Assembly: GCF_001425905.1 (NCBI RefSeq)
Contig: NZ_LMDY01000014.1
Coordinates: 303,115-367,114, forward strand
From: Methylibium sp. Root1272
GTDB lineage: Bacteria > Pseudomonadota > Gammaproteobacteria > Burkholderiales > Burkholderiaceae_C
Direction: 5' to 3'
Length of the DNA: 64,000 bases
The translations under genes were made by a program, and so were the position numbers. Below are positions 19,524 to 31,500 of the stretch, piece after piece. The notes under the pieces are model-generated. The model worked only from the letters and a program-made list of their open reading frames with translations, was not told where the DNA came from and searched no databases. The first letter of the stretch is position 1. Every line of letters starts with the position of its first letter.

Positions 19524-21047
19524 ATGACCACGATCCGACACGCCGATCTCGTTGACAGCATCGCCGCCGCGCTGCAGTACATCAGCTACTACCACCCGGC
19601 CGACTACATCACGCATCTGGCGCGCGCCTACGAGCAGGAGCAGAGCCCGGCCGCCAAGGACGCGATCGCGCAGATCCTCACCAACTCCAAGATGTGCGCC
19701 GAAGGGCGCCGGCCGATCTGCCAGGACACCGGCATCGTCAACGTGTTCCTGAAGATCGGCATGGACGTGCGCTTCGAGGGCTTCGCCGGCTCGATCGAGG
19801 ACGCCGTCAACGAGGGCGTGCGCCGCGGCTACCTGAACCCCGAGAACACCCTGCGCGCCAGCATCGTGGCCGACCCCCACTTCGAGCGCAAGAACACCAA
19901 GGACAACACCCCGGCGGTCGTGCACATGACGGTGGTACCGGGCAACACGGTCGATGTGCAGGTGGCCGCCAAGGGTGGCGGCTCCGAGAACAAGAGCAAG
20001 TTCGTGATGCTCAACCCCAGCGACAGCCTGGTCGACTGGGTGCTGAAGACCGTGCCGACGATGGGCGCGGGCTGGTGCCCGCCGGGCATGCTGGGCATCG
20101 GCATCGGTGGCTCGGCCGAGAAGGCCATGCTGATGGCCAAGGAGTCGCTGATGGGCGACATCGACATGTACGAGCTGAAGGCCCGCGGCCCGCAGAACAA
20201 GCTCGAGGAGCTGCGCATCGAGCTGTGCGACAAGATCAATGCGCTGGGCATCGGCGCCCAGGGCCTGGGCGGCCTGACCACGGTGCTCGACGTGAAGATC
20301 TCGACCTTCCCCACGCACGCGGCCAGCAAGCCGGTGGCGATGATCCCGAACTGCGCCGCCACGCGCCACGCGCACTTCATCCTCGACGGCTCCGGCCCGG
20401 CCTACCTCGAGCCGCCCAGCCTCGACCTGTGGCCCGACGTGAAATGGGCACCCGACTACAACAAGAGCAAGTCGGTCAACCTCGACACGCTGACGCGCGA
20501 GGAAGTGGCGAGCTGGAAGCCGGGCGACACACTGCTGCTCAACGGCAAGATGCTGACCGGCCGTGACGCCGCGCACAAACGCATCCAGGACATGCTGGCC
20601 AAGGGCGAAACGCTGCCGGTGGACTTCACCAACCGCGTCATCTATTACGTCGGTCCGGTCGATCCGGTGCGCGACGAGGTGGTGGGGCCTGCCGGCCCGA
20701 CCACCGCCACCCGCATGGACAAGTTCACCGAGATGATGCTGGCCCAGACCGGCCTGATCGGCATGATCGGCAAGGCCGAGCGGGGCCCGACCGGCATCGA
20801 GGCGATCAAGAAGCACAAGAGCGCTTACCTGATGGCGGTGGGCGGCGCAGCCTACCTGGTCGCCAAGGCGATCAAGCAGGCCAAGGTGCTCGGCTTCGCC
20901 GACCTCGGCATGGAGGCGATCTACGAGTTCGACGTCAAGGACATGCCGGTGACGGTGGCCGTCGACTCGACCGGCAGCTCGGTGCACCAGACAGGACCGG
21001 CCGAATGGCAGGCGAAGATCGGCAAGATCCCGGTCGCCACCGTCTGA
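19524..21047 (+). CDS. fumA: Fumarate hydratase, class I (4Fe-4S)
   Basis: A 507-residue oxygen-sensitive TCA-cycle enzyme, hydrating fumarate to malate. The N-terminal alpha part (RRPICQDTGIVNVFLKIG; GMLGIGIGGSAEKAM) and the C-terminal beta part (GPTTATRMDKFTEMMLAQTG; GLIGMIGKAERGPT) are fused in one chain, as in FumA/FumB. Cluster cysteines are expected in ICQDTG and in the CAATRHAHF and PPGMLG regions. The gene starts with ATG after a weak site. A small CWC-protein gene follows 5 bases after the stop. Confidence 0.95.
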   Translation: MTTIRHADLVDSIAAALQYISYYHPADYITHLARAYEQEQSPAAKDAIAQILTNSKMCAEGRRPICQDTGIVNVFLKIGMDVRFEGFAGSIEDAVNEGVRRGYLNPENTLRASIVADPHFERKNTKDNTPAVVHMTVVPGNTVDVQVAAKGGGSENKSKFVMLNPSDSLVDWVLKTVPTMGAGWCPPGMLGIGIGGSAEKAMLMAKESLMGDIDMYELKARGPQNKLEELRIELCDKINALGIGAQGLGGLTTVLDVKISTFPTHAASKPVAMIPNCAATRHAHFILDGSGPAYLEPPSLDLWPDVKWAPDYNKSKSVNLDTLTREEVASWKPGDTLLLNGKMLTGRDAAHKRIQDMLAKGETLPVDFTNRVIYYVGPVDPVRDEVVGPAGPTTATRMDKFTEMMLAQTGLIGMIGKAERGPTGIEAIKKHKSAYLMAVGGAAYLVAKAIKQAKVLGFADLGMEAIYEFDVKDMPVTVAVDSTGSSVHQTGPAEWQAKIGKIPVATV

Positions 21048-21052
21048 GCGCG

Positions 21053-21259
21053 GTGCCGCTGCAAGCACCGGCCTGCCCGGCCTGCGGCGGACCCAATGGC
21101 TGCGCCGTGGCGGCGGAAGGCCGCTTTGACGTGGCCTGCTGGTGCAGCTCGGTGCGCATCGCACCCGAGCGCCTGGCGATCCTGGCACTCGAACAACGCG
21201 GGGTCGCCTGCCTGTGCCGCCATTGCGCCGGCGCGGCAGAATCGTCTGCCTCACCGTGA
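21053..21259 (+). CDS. Cysteine-rich CWC family protein
   Basis: A 68-residue protein with CPACGGPNGCAVAAEGRFDV, ACWCSS and a C-terminal ACLCRHC, the arrangement of the cysteine-rich CWC family. Eight cysteines in three clusters suggest metal binding; the role is unknown. The start is taken at GTG 21053, 5 bases after the fumarase stop. An ATG at 21005 would overlap fumarase by 43 bases and add residues without family character. It is probably translated from the fumarase mRNA. Confidence 0.7.
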   Translation: MPLQAPACPACGGPNGCAVAAEGRFDVACWCSSVRIAPERLAILALEQRGVACLCRHCAGAAESSASP

Positions 21260-21328
21260 GGCGGTGACCCGGCTCCGCAGACAGCGCGCTCGCCGGGCGC
21301 AGGGGGAGCAGACCGAGGGAGGTCGAAG

Positions 21329-22243
21329 ATGACGACGAAACGATGGATGCGCCGCACTGCCGTGGCGCTGATGGCCGGGGTGCTGCTGGCCGCGGTGGCG
21401 GTCTTCGTCGGCACCCGACTCGCCGACCGCAAGGCGCAGCGGCTGGTCGTGCTGCCACCCTACCCGCTGATGCTCGGACAGGGCGCCGCCGCCGTCGAGC
21501 GCGGCCGCTACCTCTACACCTCCCGCGGCTGCGCGGACTGCCACGGCGACGACGCCGGCGGTCGCGTCGTCATCGACGATACCAAGACCGGTTTTCTCGT
21601 GCGCGGCCCGGACATCAGCCCGGGGCCCGGCAAGGGGGTCGCCGGCTACACCGCGGCCGACTGGGAGCGCAGCATCCGCCACGGCGTGCGTCCCGACGGC
21701 CGGCCCTTGCTGGTGATGCCGAGCGAGGACTACAACCGGCTGACCGACGACGATGTGTCGGCGCTGGTCGCCTATCTGCTGCAGCTGGCGCCAGCCTCCG
21801 GCGGACCGGGCGTGGTGCGCATGCCAGTGTTCGTGAAGCTGCTGTATGCGGCCGGCCTGGTGCAGGACGCGGCCGAGAAGATCGATCACGGCCGTCCGCC
21901 TTCGCAGCCCGTGGCCGAAGGCGTCAGCCTGGCCCACGGCGGCTACGTGGCCAGCATGTGCATCGGCTGCCACGGCGGCCAGTTGTCGGGTGGCAAGATC
22001 CCAGGTGCACCGCCCGACTGGCCAGCCGCGGCCAACCTCACGCCCGGCGACGGCAGCGCGATGACGCGCTATGCCGATGGGCCGCAGTTCGCGGCGATGA
22101 TGCGCACCGGCCGCCGGCCCGACGGCAGCGCGGTGAGCCCGGTGATGCCGTTTTCATCGCTCGCGCGCATGAACGACACGGACCTCGCCGCGCTCTACCT
22201 CTACCTCAAGACCGTGCCGCCACGGCCCTTCGGCGGGCGCTGA
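21329..22243 (+). CDS. Di-heme c-type cytochrome, membrane-anchored or secreted
   Basis: A 304-residue protein with an N-terminal signal/anchor (VALMAGVLLAAVAVFVGTRL). It has two cytochrome c domains: the first heme site is SRGCADCHGDD near residue 65, the second SMCIGCHGGQL near 215. A segment ADWERSIRHGVRPDGRPLLVM lies between them. It resembles the cytochrome subunits of membrane dehydrogenases, but no dehydrogenase gene is adjacent, so its redox partner is unknown. An AGGGAGG site precedes the ATG. Transcription is convergent with the egt operon. Confidence 0.88.
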   Translation: MTTKRWMRRTAVALMAGVLLAAVAVFVGTRLADRKAQRLVVLPPYPLMLGQGAAAVERGRYLYTSRGCADCHGDDAGGRVVIDDTKTGFLVRGPDISPGPGKGVAGYTAADWERSIRHGVRPDGRPLLVMPSEDYNRLTDDDVSALVAYLLQLAPASGGPGVVRMPVFVKLLYAAGLVQDAAEKIDHGRPPSQPVAEGVSLAHGGYVASMCIGCHGGQLSGGKIPGAPPDWPAAANLTPGDGSAMTRYADGPQFAAMMRTGRRPDGSAVSPVMPFSSLARMNDTDLAALYLYLKTVPPRPFGGR

Positions 22244-22255
22244 GGCAGTGCGACG

Positions 22256-22534
22256 CTAAGAGACCTTCACGCCCTTCCAGAACGCGACGCGGCCCTTGAT
22301 CTCGGCCGCGGCTTCCTTCGGTTCTGCGTAGTACCAGACGGCGTCCGGATTCAGGTCGCCGTCGACCAGCAGCGAGTAGTAGCTCGCCTCGCCCTTCCAC
22401 GAGCACATGGTGTGGTGGTTGCTGCCCACCACGTACTCGCGCTTGAGCGCGCTCGCGGGGAAATAGTGGTTGCCCTCGACCACCACGGTATCGTCGCTTT
22501 CGGCGATGACCACGCCGTTCCACTCTGCCTTCAT
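22256..22534 (-). CDS. DUF427 domain protein
   Basis: A 92-residue protein that is essentially one DUF427 domain. It contains KAEWNGVVIAESDDTVVVEG, YFPASALKREY and CSWKGEASYYSLLVDG, and ends FWKGVKVS. DUF427 proteins adopt a small beta-barrel; their biochemical function is not established. It starts 14 bases after the egtD stop on the same strand. It is thus the third gene of an egtB-egtD-DUF427 operon. Confidence 0.88.
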   Translation of the reverse strand: MKAEWNGVVIAESDDTVVVEGNHYFPASALKREYVVGSNHHTMCSWKGEASYYSLLVDGDLNPDAVWYYAEPKEAAAEIKGRVAFWKGVKVS

Positions 22535-22548
22535 CGAAGCTTCTCCCT

Positions 22549-23559
22549 TCAGGCCGGCAGGGCCAGCCAATGGACGCTGAACAGCCGCTGCGGGTCGACC
22601 CACACCGCCCGGGGCGTGTAGCCGGCCTGCTCGGCCAGTGCGCGGAAACCCGCGACGCTGAACTTGTGCGAATTCTCGGTATGCAGCGTATCGCCTTCGG
22701 CGAACTCGAACGCGTGGCCGCACAGGCGCACCTGCTGGGCGCGCCGGCTCACCAGGTGCATCTCGATGCGCTTCTGCACCGGCTGGTAGAAGGCGTAGTG
22801 CGCGAACTGCCCCAGATCGAAGTTCGCACCGAGCTCGCGGTTGGCGCGCGCCAGCAGGTTCAGGTTGAACGCCGCCGTGACCCCGGCCGTGTCGTTGTAC
22901 GCCGCATGCAGCAGCGCCGGATCCTTGACCAGGTCGACGCCGATCAGCAGCCCGCCGCCGCGCAGCAGCGCAGCCGTGCAGCGCAGGAAGTCCAGTGCCT
23001 CGTCCGGGGCGAAGTTGCCGATCGACGAGCCGGGGAAGAAACCGACGCGGCGACGGCTCGCGGCATGCGGCGCCGGCAGATCGAAGGCCCGGGTGAAATC
23101 TGCGGCGATCGGGCGCACGTCCAGCCCGGCGTGGTCGGCGCGCAGCGCATCGGCAGCGGCATGGAGGTGCTCGGCCGAGATGTCGATCGGCACGAAGCGG
23201 CGTGGCCGCTGCAGCGCGCCCAATAGCACCCGGATCTTGCGGCTCGAGCCGGCGCCGAACTCCACGATCTCGGCGTCCGGCCCGATGCACTCGGCCATCT
23301 CACCGGCCCGCTCGCGCATCAGGGCCAGCTCGGTGCGCGTCGGGTAGTACTCGGGCAGCTCGCAGATGCGGTCGAACAGCGCCGAGCCCTCGCGGTCGTA
23401 GAAGAACTTGGGCGCGATGCTGCGCGGCCGGCGCGCCAGCCCCGCGAGCAGTTCACGGGCGAAGTCGCCGTCGATCACCTGGTGCGGCGGCGACGCGGCG
23501 GCCACCGGCAGCAGGTGGGCGCGGGCGTCGGGCGTGGCCCGCAGCGGCTGCGTCGTCAT
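22549..23559 (-). CDS. egtD: L-histidine N-alpha-methyltransferase
   Basis: A 336-residue SAM-dependent enzyme that trimethylates histidine to hercynine, the first step of ergothioneine synthesis. SAM binding is shown by EIVEFGAGSSRKIRVLLGAL near residue 90. FFPGSSIGNF near 165 and YNDTAGVTAAFNLNLLARAN near 215 are EgtD hallmarks; the latter's Asn and Tyr contact histidine. The C-terminus SHKFSVAGFRALAEQAG belongs to the same family. Its ATG overlaps the egtB stop by four bases (ATGA), so the two are translationally coupled. Confidence 0.94.
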   Translation of the reverse strand: MTTQPLRATPDARAHLLPVAAASPPHQVIDGDFARELLAGLARRPRSIAPKFFYDREGSALFDRICELPEYYPTRTELALMRERAGEMAECIGPDAEIVEFGAGSSRKIRVLLGALQRPRRFVPIDISAEHLHAAADALRADHAGLDVRPIAADFTRAFDLPAPHAASRRRVGFFPGSSIGNFAPDEALDFLRCTAALLRGGGLLIGVDLVKDPALLHAAYNDTAGVTAAFNLNLLARANRELGANFDLGQFAHYAFYQPVQKRIEMHLVSRRAQQVRLCGHAFEFAEGDTLHTENSHKFSVAGFRALAEQAGYTPRAVWVDPQRLFSVHWLALPA

Positions 23560-24842
23560 TCGAGATCCCTTGCGAGCCGCAGGCCCGCGAACTGCCAGCG
23601 CGCGCCCGGCGCAAAGAAGTTGCGGTAGCTCGGCCGCGCGTGCCCGCTCGGCGTGGCGCAACTGCCGCCGCGCAACACCAGCTGACCCACCATGAACTTG
23701 CCGTTGTATTCGGCCACGGCCCCGGCCAGCGGCCGGAAGCCCGGGTAGGGATCGTAGGACGAGCGCGTCCACTCCCAGACCTCGCCGCAGCCCTCCAGCA
23801 CGCCCTCGGCCGCGGCGGCCTCCCACTCGAACTCGGTCGGCAGGCGCGCACCGGCCCAGGCGGCGTAGGCGGACGCCTCGTAGAAGCTCAGGTGGCTCAC
23901 GGGCTCGTCGAGGACCAGCGCCCGCGGACCGTGCAGCGTGAAGACCTGCGGGCGTGCCGCCTCGATGTCGCTCCAGTACAGCGGCGCGACCCAGCCGTGC
24001 TGCTGCACGGCCGCCCAGCCGTCGCTGAGCCACAGCTCGGGCCGGCGGTAGCCGCCGTCGCACACGAAATCGAGGAACTCACCGTTGCCGACCGGCCGGC
24101 TGGCCAGTCCGTGCGCCTGCAGCAGCGCACGGTGGCGTGGTGTCTCGTTGTCGAAGGAGAAGGCTTGCCCGGCGGTCGCGCCGATCTCCGCGATGCCGCC
24201 GGGTCGCTCCAGCCAGCGCATCGGCTGCGACGGGCCGCACACCGGGGCGGGATGCAGGCCGCGCGCCGCGAACACCCTGCCCTCGTCGTCCGATGGCGCA
24301 GACCGGTAGGCAGGCTGCAGCGGATTCAGCGACAGCAGATGCTTCGCGTCGGTCAGCATCAATTCCTGATGCTGCTGCTCGTGCTGCAGACCCAGCGCGA
24401 TCAGCGGCAGCGCTGCAGCCCAGGCCACATCGTCAGACTCCCGGACAAAAGCGAGCAGCGCGTCGTCGACATGGCGCCGGTACTGCAGCACTTCCTCGTT
24501 GGACGGTCGCGTCAGCAGGCCCCGCTGGGCGCGTGGATGGCGCGGCCCGAGCGACTCGTAGTAGGAATTGAACAGGAAGGCGTAGCGCTCGTCGTGCACG
24601 CGGTATCCCGGCTGGTGGGCCTGCAGCACCACGGCCTCGAAGAACCACGTCGTGTGCGCGAGATGCCACTTGGTGGGGCTGGCGTCCGGCATCGACTGCA
24701 CGCAACGGTCCTCGGCCGACAGGGGAGCCGCGAGCTGCAGCGAGTGCGATCGCACCGCCTCCAGTCGGCGGCGCCACACGATGCGCAGGCTGCGATCGAC
24801 GGCCAGCGCGGAGGACGACAACTCGGCAACACGGGAGCTCAA
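23556..24842 (-). CDS. egtB: Hercynine oxygenase / sulfoxide synthase EgtB
   Basis: A 428-residue non-heme iron enzyme that joins a thiol (gamma-glutamylcysteine or cysteine) to hercynine with O2. The N-terminal DinB-like domain supplies the iron ligands in KWHLAHTTWFFE near residue 60 and LQHEQQHQELM near 155. The C-terminal sulfatase-modifying-factor-like domain has GEVWEWTRSSYDPYPGF and GHARPSYRNFFAPGARWQF, ending GLRLARD. EgtA, EgtC and EgtE are not visible nearby, as is usual in proteobacterial clusters. Confidence 0.93.
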   Translation of the reverse strand: MSSRVAELSSSALAVDRSLRIVWRRRLEAVRSHSLQLAAPLSAEDRCVQSMPDASPTKWHLAHTTWFFEAVVLQAHQPGYRVHDERYAFLFNSYYESLGPRHPRAQRGLLTRPSNEEVLQYRRHVDDALLAFVRESDDVAWAAALPLIALGLQHEQQHQELMLTDAKHLLSLNPLQPAYRSAPSDDEGRVFAARGLHPAPVCGPSQPMRWLERPGGIAEIGATAGQAFSFDNETPRHRALLQAHGLASRPVGNGEFLDFVCDGGYRRPELWLSDGWAAVQQHGWVAPLYWSDIEAARPQVFTLHGPRALVLDEPVSHLSFYEASAYAAWAGARLPTEFEWEAAAAEGVLEGCGEVWEWTRSSYDPYPGFRPLAGAVAEYNGKFMVGQLVLRGGSCATPSGHARPSYRNFFAPGARWQFAGLRLARDLE

Positions 24843-24918
24843 GACTTCACTCCTCGGTGGGCAACATCGGCAGGCATGAAGGCCATGTCGTGGATCGCCG
24901 GGACGGCGGTTTTCCTAC

Positions 24919-24995
24919 TGGCCTGCCCGACAGGAATCGAACCTGTAACCCCCAGCTTAGAAGGCTGGTGCTCTATCCAGTTGAGCTACGGGCAG
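24919..24995 (-). tRNA. tRNA-Arg (anticodon TCT)
   Basis: A complete 77-base cloverleaf including an encoded CCA. The acceptor arm is CTGCCCG/CGGGCAG, the D arm GCTC/GAGC, the anticodon arm CCAGC-CTTCTAA-GCTGG with anticodon TCT, and the T arm ACAGG-TTCGATT-CCTGT. It reads AGA, a rare codon in this GC-rich genome. It lies between egtB and the hybrid kinase. A weak TACACT at 25010-25015 could be its -10 element. Confidence 0.97.
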
Positions 24996-25088
24996 ACGCG
25001 GCCGGAGAAGTGTACGCGGCACCCCGGCGACCTGCAGGGCGTGGCGGCGTAGGCATCGAGCCCGCGCAGCGCATGGCGGCCTCGCGCT

Positions 25089-27278
<2,190 letters not shown>

Positions 27279-27379
27279 ATCGGTTTCCTTGGCGGCAATG
27301 CCGCGAACTCCGGCGCTTTTATCGCAAGCGGCCTAGACTGCCTACCGCTCTATCCCTTAGCCACTCCCGAGATCACACG

Positions 27380-28342
27380 ATGACCCGCAAACTCGCCGCG
27401 CTCGGACTCCTCGTTGCGCTGTTGACCGGCGGCCCAGCCGTCACGACCAGCCACGCCGAGGCCCCTCAGCAGAAGACCCAGGCGCCGGGCTACTACCGGA
27501 TGATGCTGGGCGACTTCGAGATCACCGCGCTGTCCGACGGCACGGTCGACCTGCCCGTGGACCAGTTGCTGAGCGGCGCCAGGCCGGGCCAGGTTCAACG
27601 TGCGCTGAAGCGAGCCTATCTCGGCGTGCCGCTCGAGACCTCGGTCAACGCCTACCTGATCAACACCGGGACCCGGCTGGTGCTGATCGACACCGGCGCC
27701 GCCGGCCTGTTCGGACCGACGCTCGGCAAGCTGTTGGCCAACCTGAAGGCCGCCGGCTACATGCCCGAGCAGGTGGACGAGGTCTACATCACCCACCTGC
27801 ACCCCGACCACGTGGGCGGCCTGCTCGCCGATGGCAAGGCGGCGTTCCCGAACGCGACGCTGCGCTTCGACCAGCACGATGCCGACTTCTGGCTCAGCAA
27901 CGACCGGATGACCAAGGCGCCCGACGACGCCAAGGGCTTCTTTGCGGGCGCGATGAGCGCCGTGAAGCCCTACCAGGAGGCCGGCCGCCTGAAAACCTTC
28001 TCCGGCACCACCGAACTGGTGCCCGGAGTACGCGCCGAGCCCGCGCCGGGCCACACGCCGGGCCACACCTTCTACGTCGTCGAGAGCCGCGGCCAGAAGC
28101 TCGTGATCTGGGGCGACATGATGCACGTGGCCGCCGTGCAGTTCCCCGACCCGTCGGTCGTGATCAAGTTCGACGTCGACTCGAAGGCCGCGCTGCCACA
28201 GCGCCGCAAGGCCTTCGCCGACGCGGCCCGGCAGGGCTACTACGTCGCGATCGCGCACGTCTCGTTCCCGGGCATCGGCCGTCTGCGGGCCGAAGGCAAG
28301 GGCTATGTCTGGGTGCCGGTGAACTACAGCAGCAAGCCCTGA
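27380..28342 (+). CDS. Secreted metallo-beta-lactamase-fold hydrolase
   Basis: A 320-residue enzyme with a signal peptide of about 28 residues (LAALGLLVALLTGGPAVTTS). The metal site is YITHLHPDHVGGLLADG near residue 137 (HxHxDH). Further ligands come from GHTPGHTFYVV near 228, IWGDMMHVAAVQF near 247 and a late AIAHVSFPG His. The fold covers lactonases, beta-lactamases and other hydrolases; the ALSDGTVDLPVDQLL start of the mature domain resembles quorum-quenching lactonase relatives, but the substrate is not determined. It is divergent from the hybrid kinase with a 101-base gap and followed by tRNA-Pro. Confidence 0.88.
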   Translation: MTRKLAALGLLVALLTGGPAVTTSHAEAPQQKTQAPGYYRMMLGDFEITALSDGTVDLPVDQLLSGARPGQVQRALKRAYLGVPLETSVNAYLINTGTRLVLIDTGAAGLFGPTLGKLLANLKAAGYMPEQVDEVYITHLHPDHVGGLLADGKAAFPNATLRFDQHDADFWLSNDRMTKAPDDAKGFFAGAMSAVKPYQEAGRLKTFSGTTELVPGVRAEPAPGHTPGHTFYVVESRGQKLVIWGDMMHVAAVQFPDPSVVIKFDVDSKAALPQRRKAFADAARQGYYVAIAHVSFPGIGRLRAEGKGYVWVPVNYSSKP

Positions 28343-28401
28343 GCCGCCTGCAAGAATGCAAAGCGGCCTGGAGGCTTCTACCTGCCAGGCCGCATGAACA
28401 T

Positions 28402-28478
28402 TGGTCGGGGCGGCGGGATTCGAACTCGCGACCTACTGGTCCCAAACCAGTTGCGCTACCAGGCTGCGCTACGCCCCG
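28402..28478 (-). tRNA. tRNA-Pro (anticodon TGG)
   Basis: A complete 77-base cloverleaf with encoded CCA. The acceptor arm is CGGGGCG/CGCCCCG, the D arm GCGC/GCGC, the anticodon arm ACTGG-TTTGGGA-CCAGT with anticodon TGG, and the T arm GCGAG-TTCGAAT-CCCGC. TACAAT at 28490-28495, 12 bases upstream of the 5' end on its strand, is a likely -10 element. It lies between the MBL hydrolase gene and hrpA. Confidence 0.97.
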
Positions 28479-28523
28479 ACTGAGCCGCGATTGTAGCCAG
28501 GGCCCTCGGGGCGAAGCCCGCGT

Positions 28524-31500
28524 TCACGCGCTGAGTTGCGTCCAGGCCTTCTCCAGGCGCTTGGCGCTCACCGGTTGCGGCGTCCGCAGTTCCTGCGCGA
28601 ACAGGCTCACGCGCAGCTCCTCGAGCAGCCAGCGGAACTCGTCGAGGCGCGCATCGGCCGCGCCCTTGAGCTCGGCCACGCGGCGCAGGTAGCGCTGCTC
28701 GATCGGTCGCAGCTCGGCCAGGCGGGCCGCGTCGCGCGCCGGATCGGCGCGCCACTTGTCCAGCCGCAGCGTGACGCCCTTCAGGTAGCGCGGCAGGTGG
28801 TGCAGCTGTGCGTAGTCCGTCTCGGCGAGAAAGCGCTTGGGGCACAAACGCGCCAGTTGTGCCGCCACGTCGTCGGCCACGTCCTTAACCGGCCGCGTGT
28901 CCTTGAGCTTGCGCGCGGCGCTCGCGTGCTCAGCGAGCACGGTCGCCGCCAGCCGCGCCACCTCCTGCGCGACCAGGTTGAGCCGCGTGCGGCCCTCGTC
29001 GATGCGCCGGGTGAAACCGGCCGCGTCGGTGGGCAGCGGCTCGACGAGGAAGGCGCGGTCCAGCGCCACGTCGATGATCTGCGCCCGCAGCTCGTCGGCA
29101 CTGCCGCCGAGCGCCATGTAGGCCACCGCCATGCGCGGCAGGTCGGGGATGTTCTTCTCCAGGTACTTCAGCGGCTCCTTGATCTGCAGCGCGACCAGCC
29201 GGCGCAGCCCGGCGCGGTGGCGCGTGGCCGCGACGTCGGGCTCGTCGAAGACCTCGATCTCGACGTGAGCGCCCTTGTCGATCAGCGCCGGGAAGCCGAC
29301 CAGGCTCTGCGCGCCGCGGCGGATCTCCATCAGTTCGGGAAGTTCGCCGAAGGACCAGGTGGTGTGGCGTTGGGGCGGTGTGGCGGGGGTCGGAATGCCC
29401 TCACCCCGGCCCTCTCCCGCCAGTGGGAGAGGGTGAGAATCTGCGCGGCCCCCTCCCCCGGCGGGAGAAGGTTGGGGTGAGGGCGGCCCTGCGCCCTGCT
29501 CCACTGCACCGATCTTCAAGGCCGCCAGCGCCTGGAACGCCGACCTCGCCTGTGCGCCCAGCTCGGCCTTCAGCGTCGGCAAGTGGCGGCCCATGCCGAG
29601 CTGGCGGCCGTGCTCGTCGACGACGCGGAAATTCATGAACAGGTGGGGCTGCAGCGTCTCGAGCTTGAAGTCGTTGCGCTGCACCGCGATCTGGGTGCGT
29701 TCTCGCACCGCCTTCAGCAGCGCGTCGATCAGGCCGCCCTGCGCAAACGGCACCAGCTCGCAGAACTCGGCCGCGGCGTCGGGCAGCGGAACCAGCCGCG
29801 AGCGCGGCCGCTGGTGCAGGCTCTTCATCAGCGCGAGCACCTTGTCCTTCAAGAGGCCGGGCACCAGCCACTCGCAACGCTCGTCGTTCACCTGGTTCAG
29901 CGCGTAGATCGGCACCGTGACGGTCAGGCCGTCCTTGCTGTCGCCGGGCTCGTGCAGGTAGGTCGCCTCGCAGTCGATGCCGCCCAGGCGCAGCGTCTTC
30001 GGGAAGGCCGCGGTCGTGATGCCCGCCGCCTCGTGGCGCATCAGCTCGTCCTTCGTCAGCATCAGCAGCTTCGGCTGCTGCGGGCTCTGGGCGCGGTACC
30101 AGCGCTCCAGCGTCGTGCCGGAGCACACGTCCTCGGGCAGTTGCTGGTCGTAGAAGGCGAAGATGAGTTCGTCGTCGACCAACACATCCTGCCGGCGCGA
30201 CTTGTGTTCCAGTTCCTCCACCTGGCGGATCAGCTTGCGGTTGTGCGCCAGGAAGGGCAGGCGGCTCTCCCACTCGCCGTTCACCAGCGCCTCGCGGATG
30301 AAGATCTCGCGCGCCGCGGCCGGGTCGACGTTGCCAAAGTTGACCCGCTTGTTGTGGTAGACGACCAGCCCATACAACGTGGCGCGCTCCAGCGCCACCA
30401 CCTCGGCGGCCTTCTTCTCCCAATGCGGCTCGAGCAGCTGCTTCTTCAGCAGGTGGCCGGCCACCTGCACGATCCACGGCGGCTCGATCGCCGCCAGCGC
30501 GCGACCGAACAGCCGCGTGGTCTCCACCAGTTCGGCGGCGATCAACCAGCGGCCCGGCTTCTTGCTCAGATGCGCGCCGGGATGGCGCCAGAACTTGATG
30601 CCGCGCGCGCCGAGGTACCAGTCCTCGTCATCGCTCTTGCAGCCCACGTTGCCCAGCAGCCCGGCCAGCATCGCCAGGTGAAGCTGCTCGTAGGTGGCCG
30701 GCGTGCCGTTGAGCCGCCAGCCGTGCTCGGCCACGACGGTGTGCAGTTGCGAATGGATGTCGCGCCATTCGCGCACGCGGCGCGGGTTGATGAAATGCTC
30801 GCGCAGCCGCTGCTCCTGCTGGCGGTTGGAGAGCTTGTGGGCGGCCGTGCCCTCACCCCGGCCCTCTCCTGCACGAGCGGTGGAGGGAGCGGCAGGCGAG
30901 TGCGCGGTGTGCCCTCGCCCGGCCTCGATCCAGTGCCACAGCTTCAGGTAGCCGACGAACTCGGAGCGCTCGTCGTCGAACAGCCTGTGCTTCTGGTCGG
31001 CGGCCTGCTGCTGCTCGAGCGGGCGGTCGCGCACGTCCTGCACCGACAGCGCGCTGGCGATCACCAGCACCTCGGCCAGCGCCTGCCGGTCGCGTGCGGC
31101 GAGGATCATGCGGCCGATGCGCGGGTCCAGCGGCAGCTTCGCGAGCTCCTTGCCGATGGCCGTCAGCTCGTTGGCGTCGTCGGTCGCGCCCAGCTCGTTG
31201 AGCAGCGCGTAGCCGTCGGCGATGGCCTTCTTGGGCGGCGGCTCGAGGAAGGGGAAGGCCTCCACGTCCCCCAGCCCCAGCGCCTTCATGCGCAGGATCA
31301 CGCCGGCCAGCGAGCTGCGCAGGATCTCGGGGTCGGTGAAGCGCGGCCGGCCCGCGTAATCCTTTTCGTCGTAGAGCCGGATGCAGATGCCGTCGGCCAC
31401 GCGCCCGCAGCGACCGGCGCGCTGGTTGGCCGCGGCCTGGCTGACCGGCTCGACCTGCAGCTGCTCGACCTTGTTGCGGTAGCTGTAGCGCTTGACGCGC

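Noticed and set aside
21005..21052. ATG start of the CWC protein inside fumarase
   Set aside because: It would overlap fumarase by 43 bases and add 16 residues without family character; GTG 21053 is adjacent to the fumarase stop and fits the domain.
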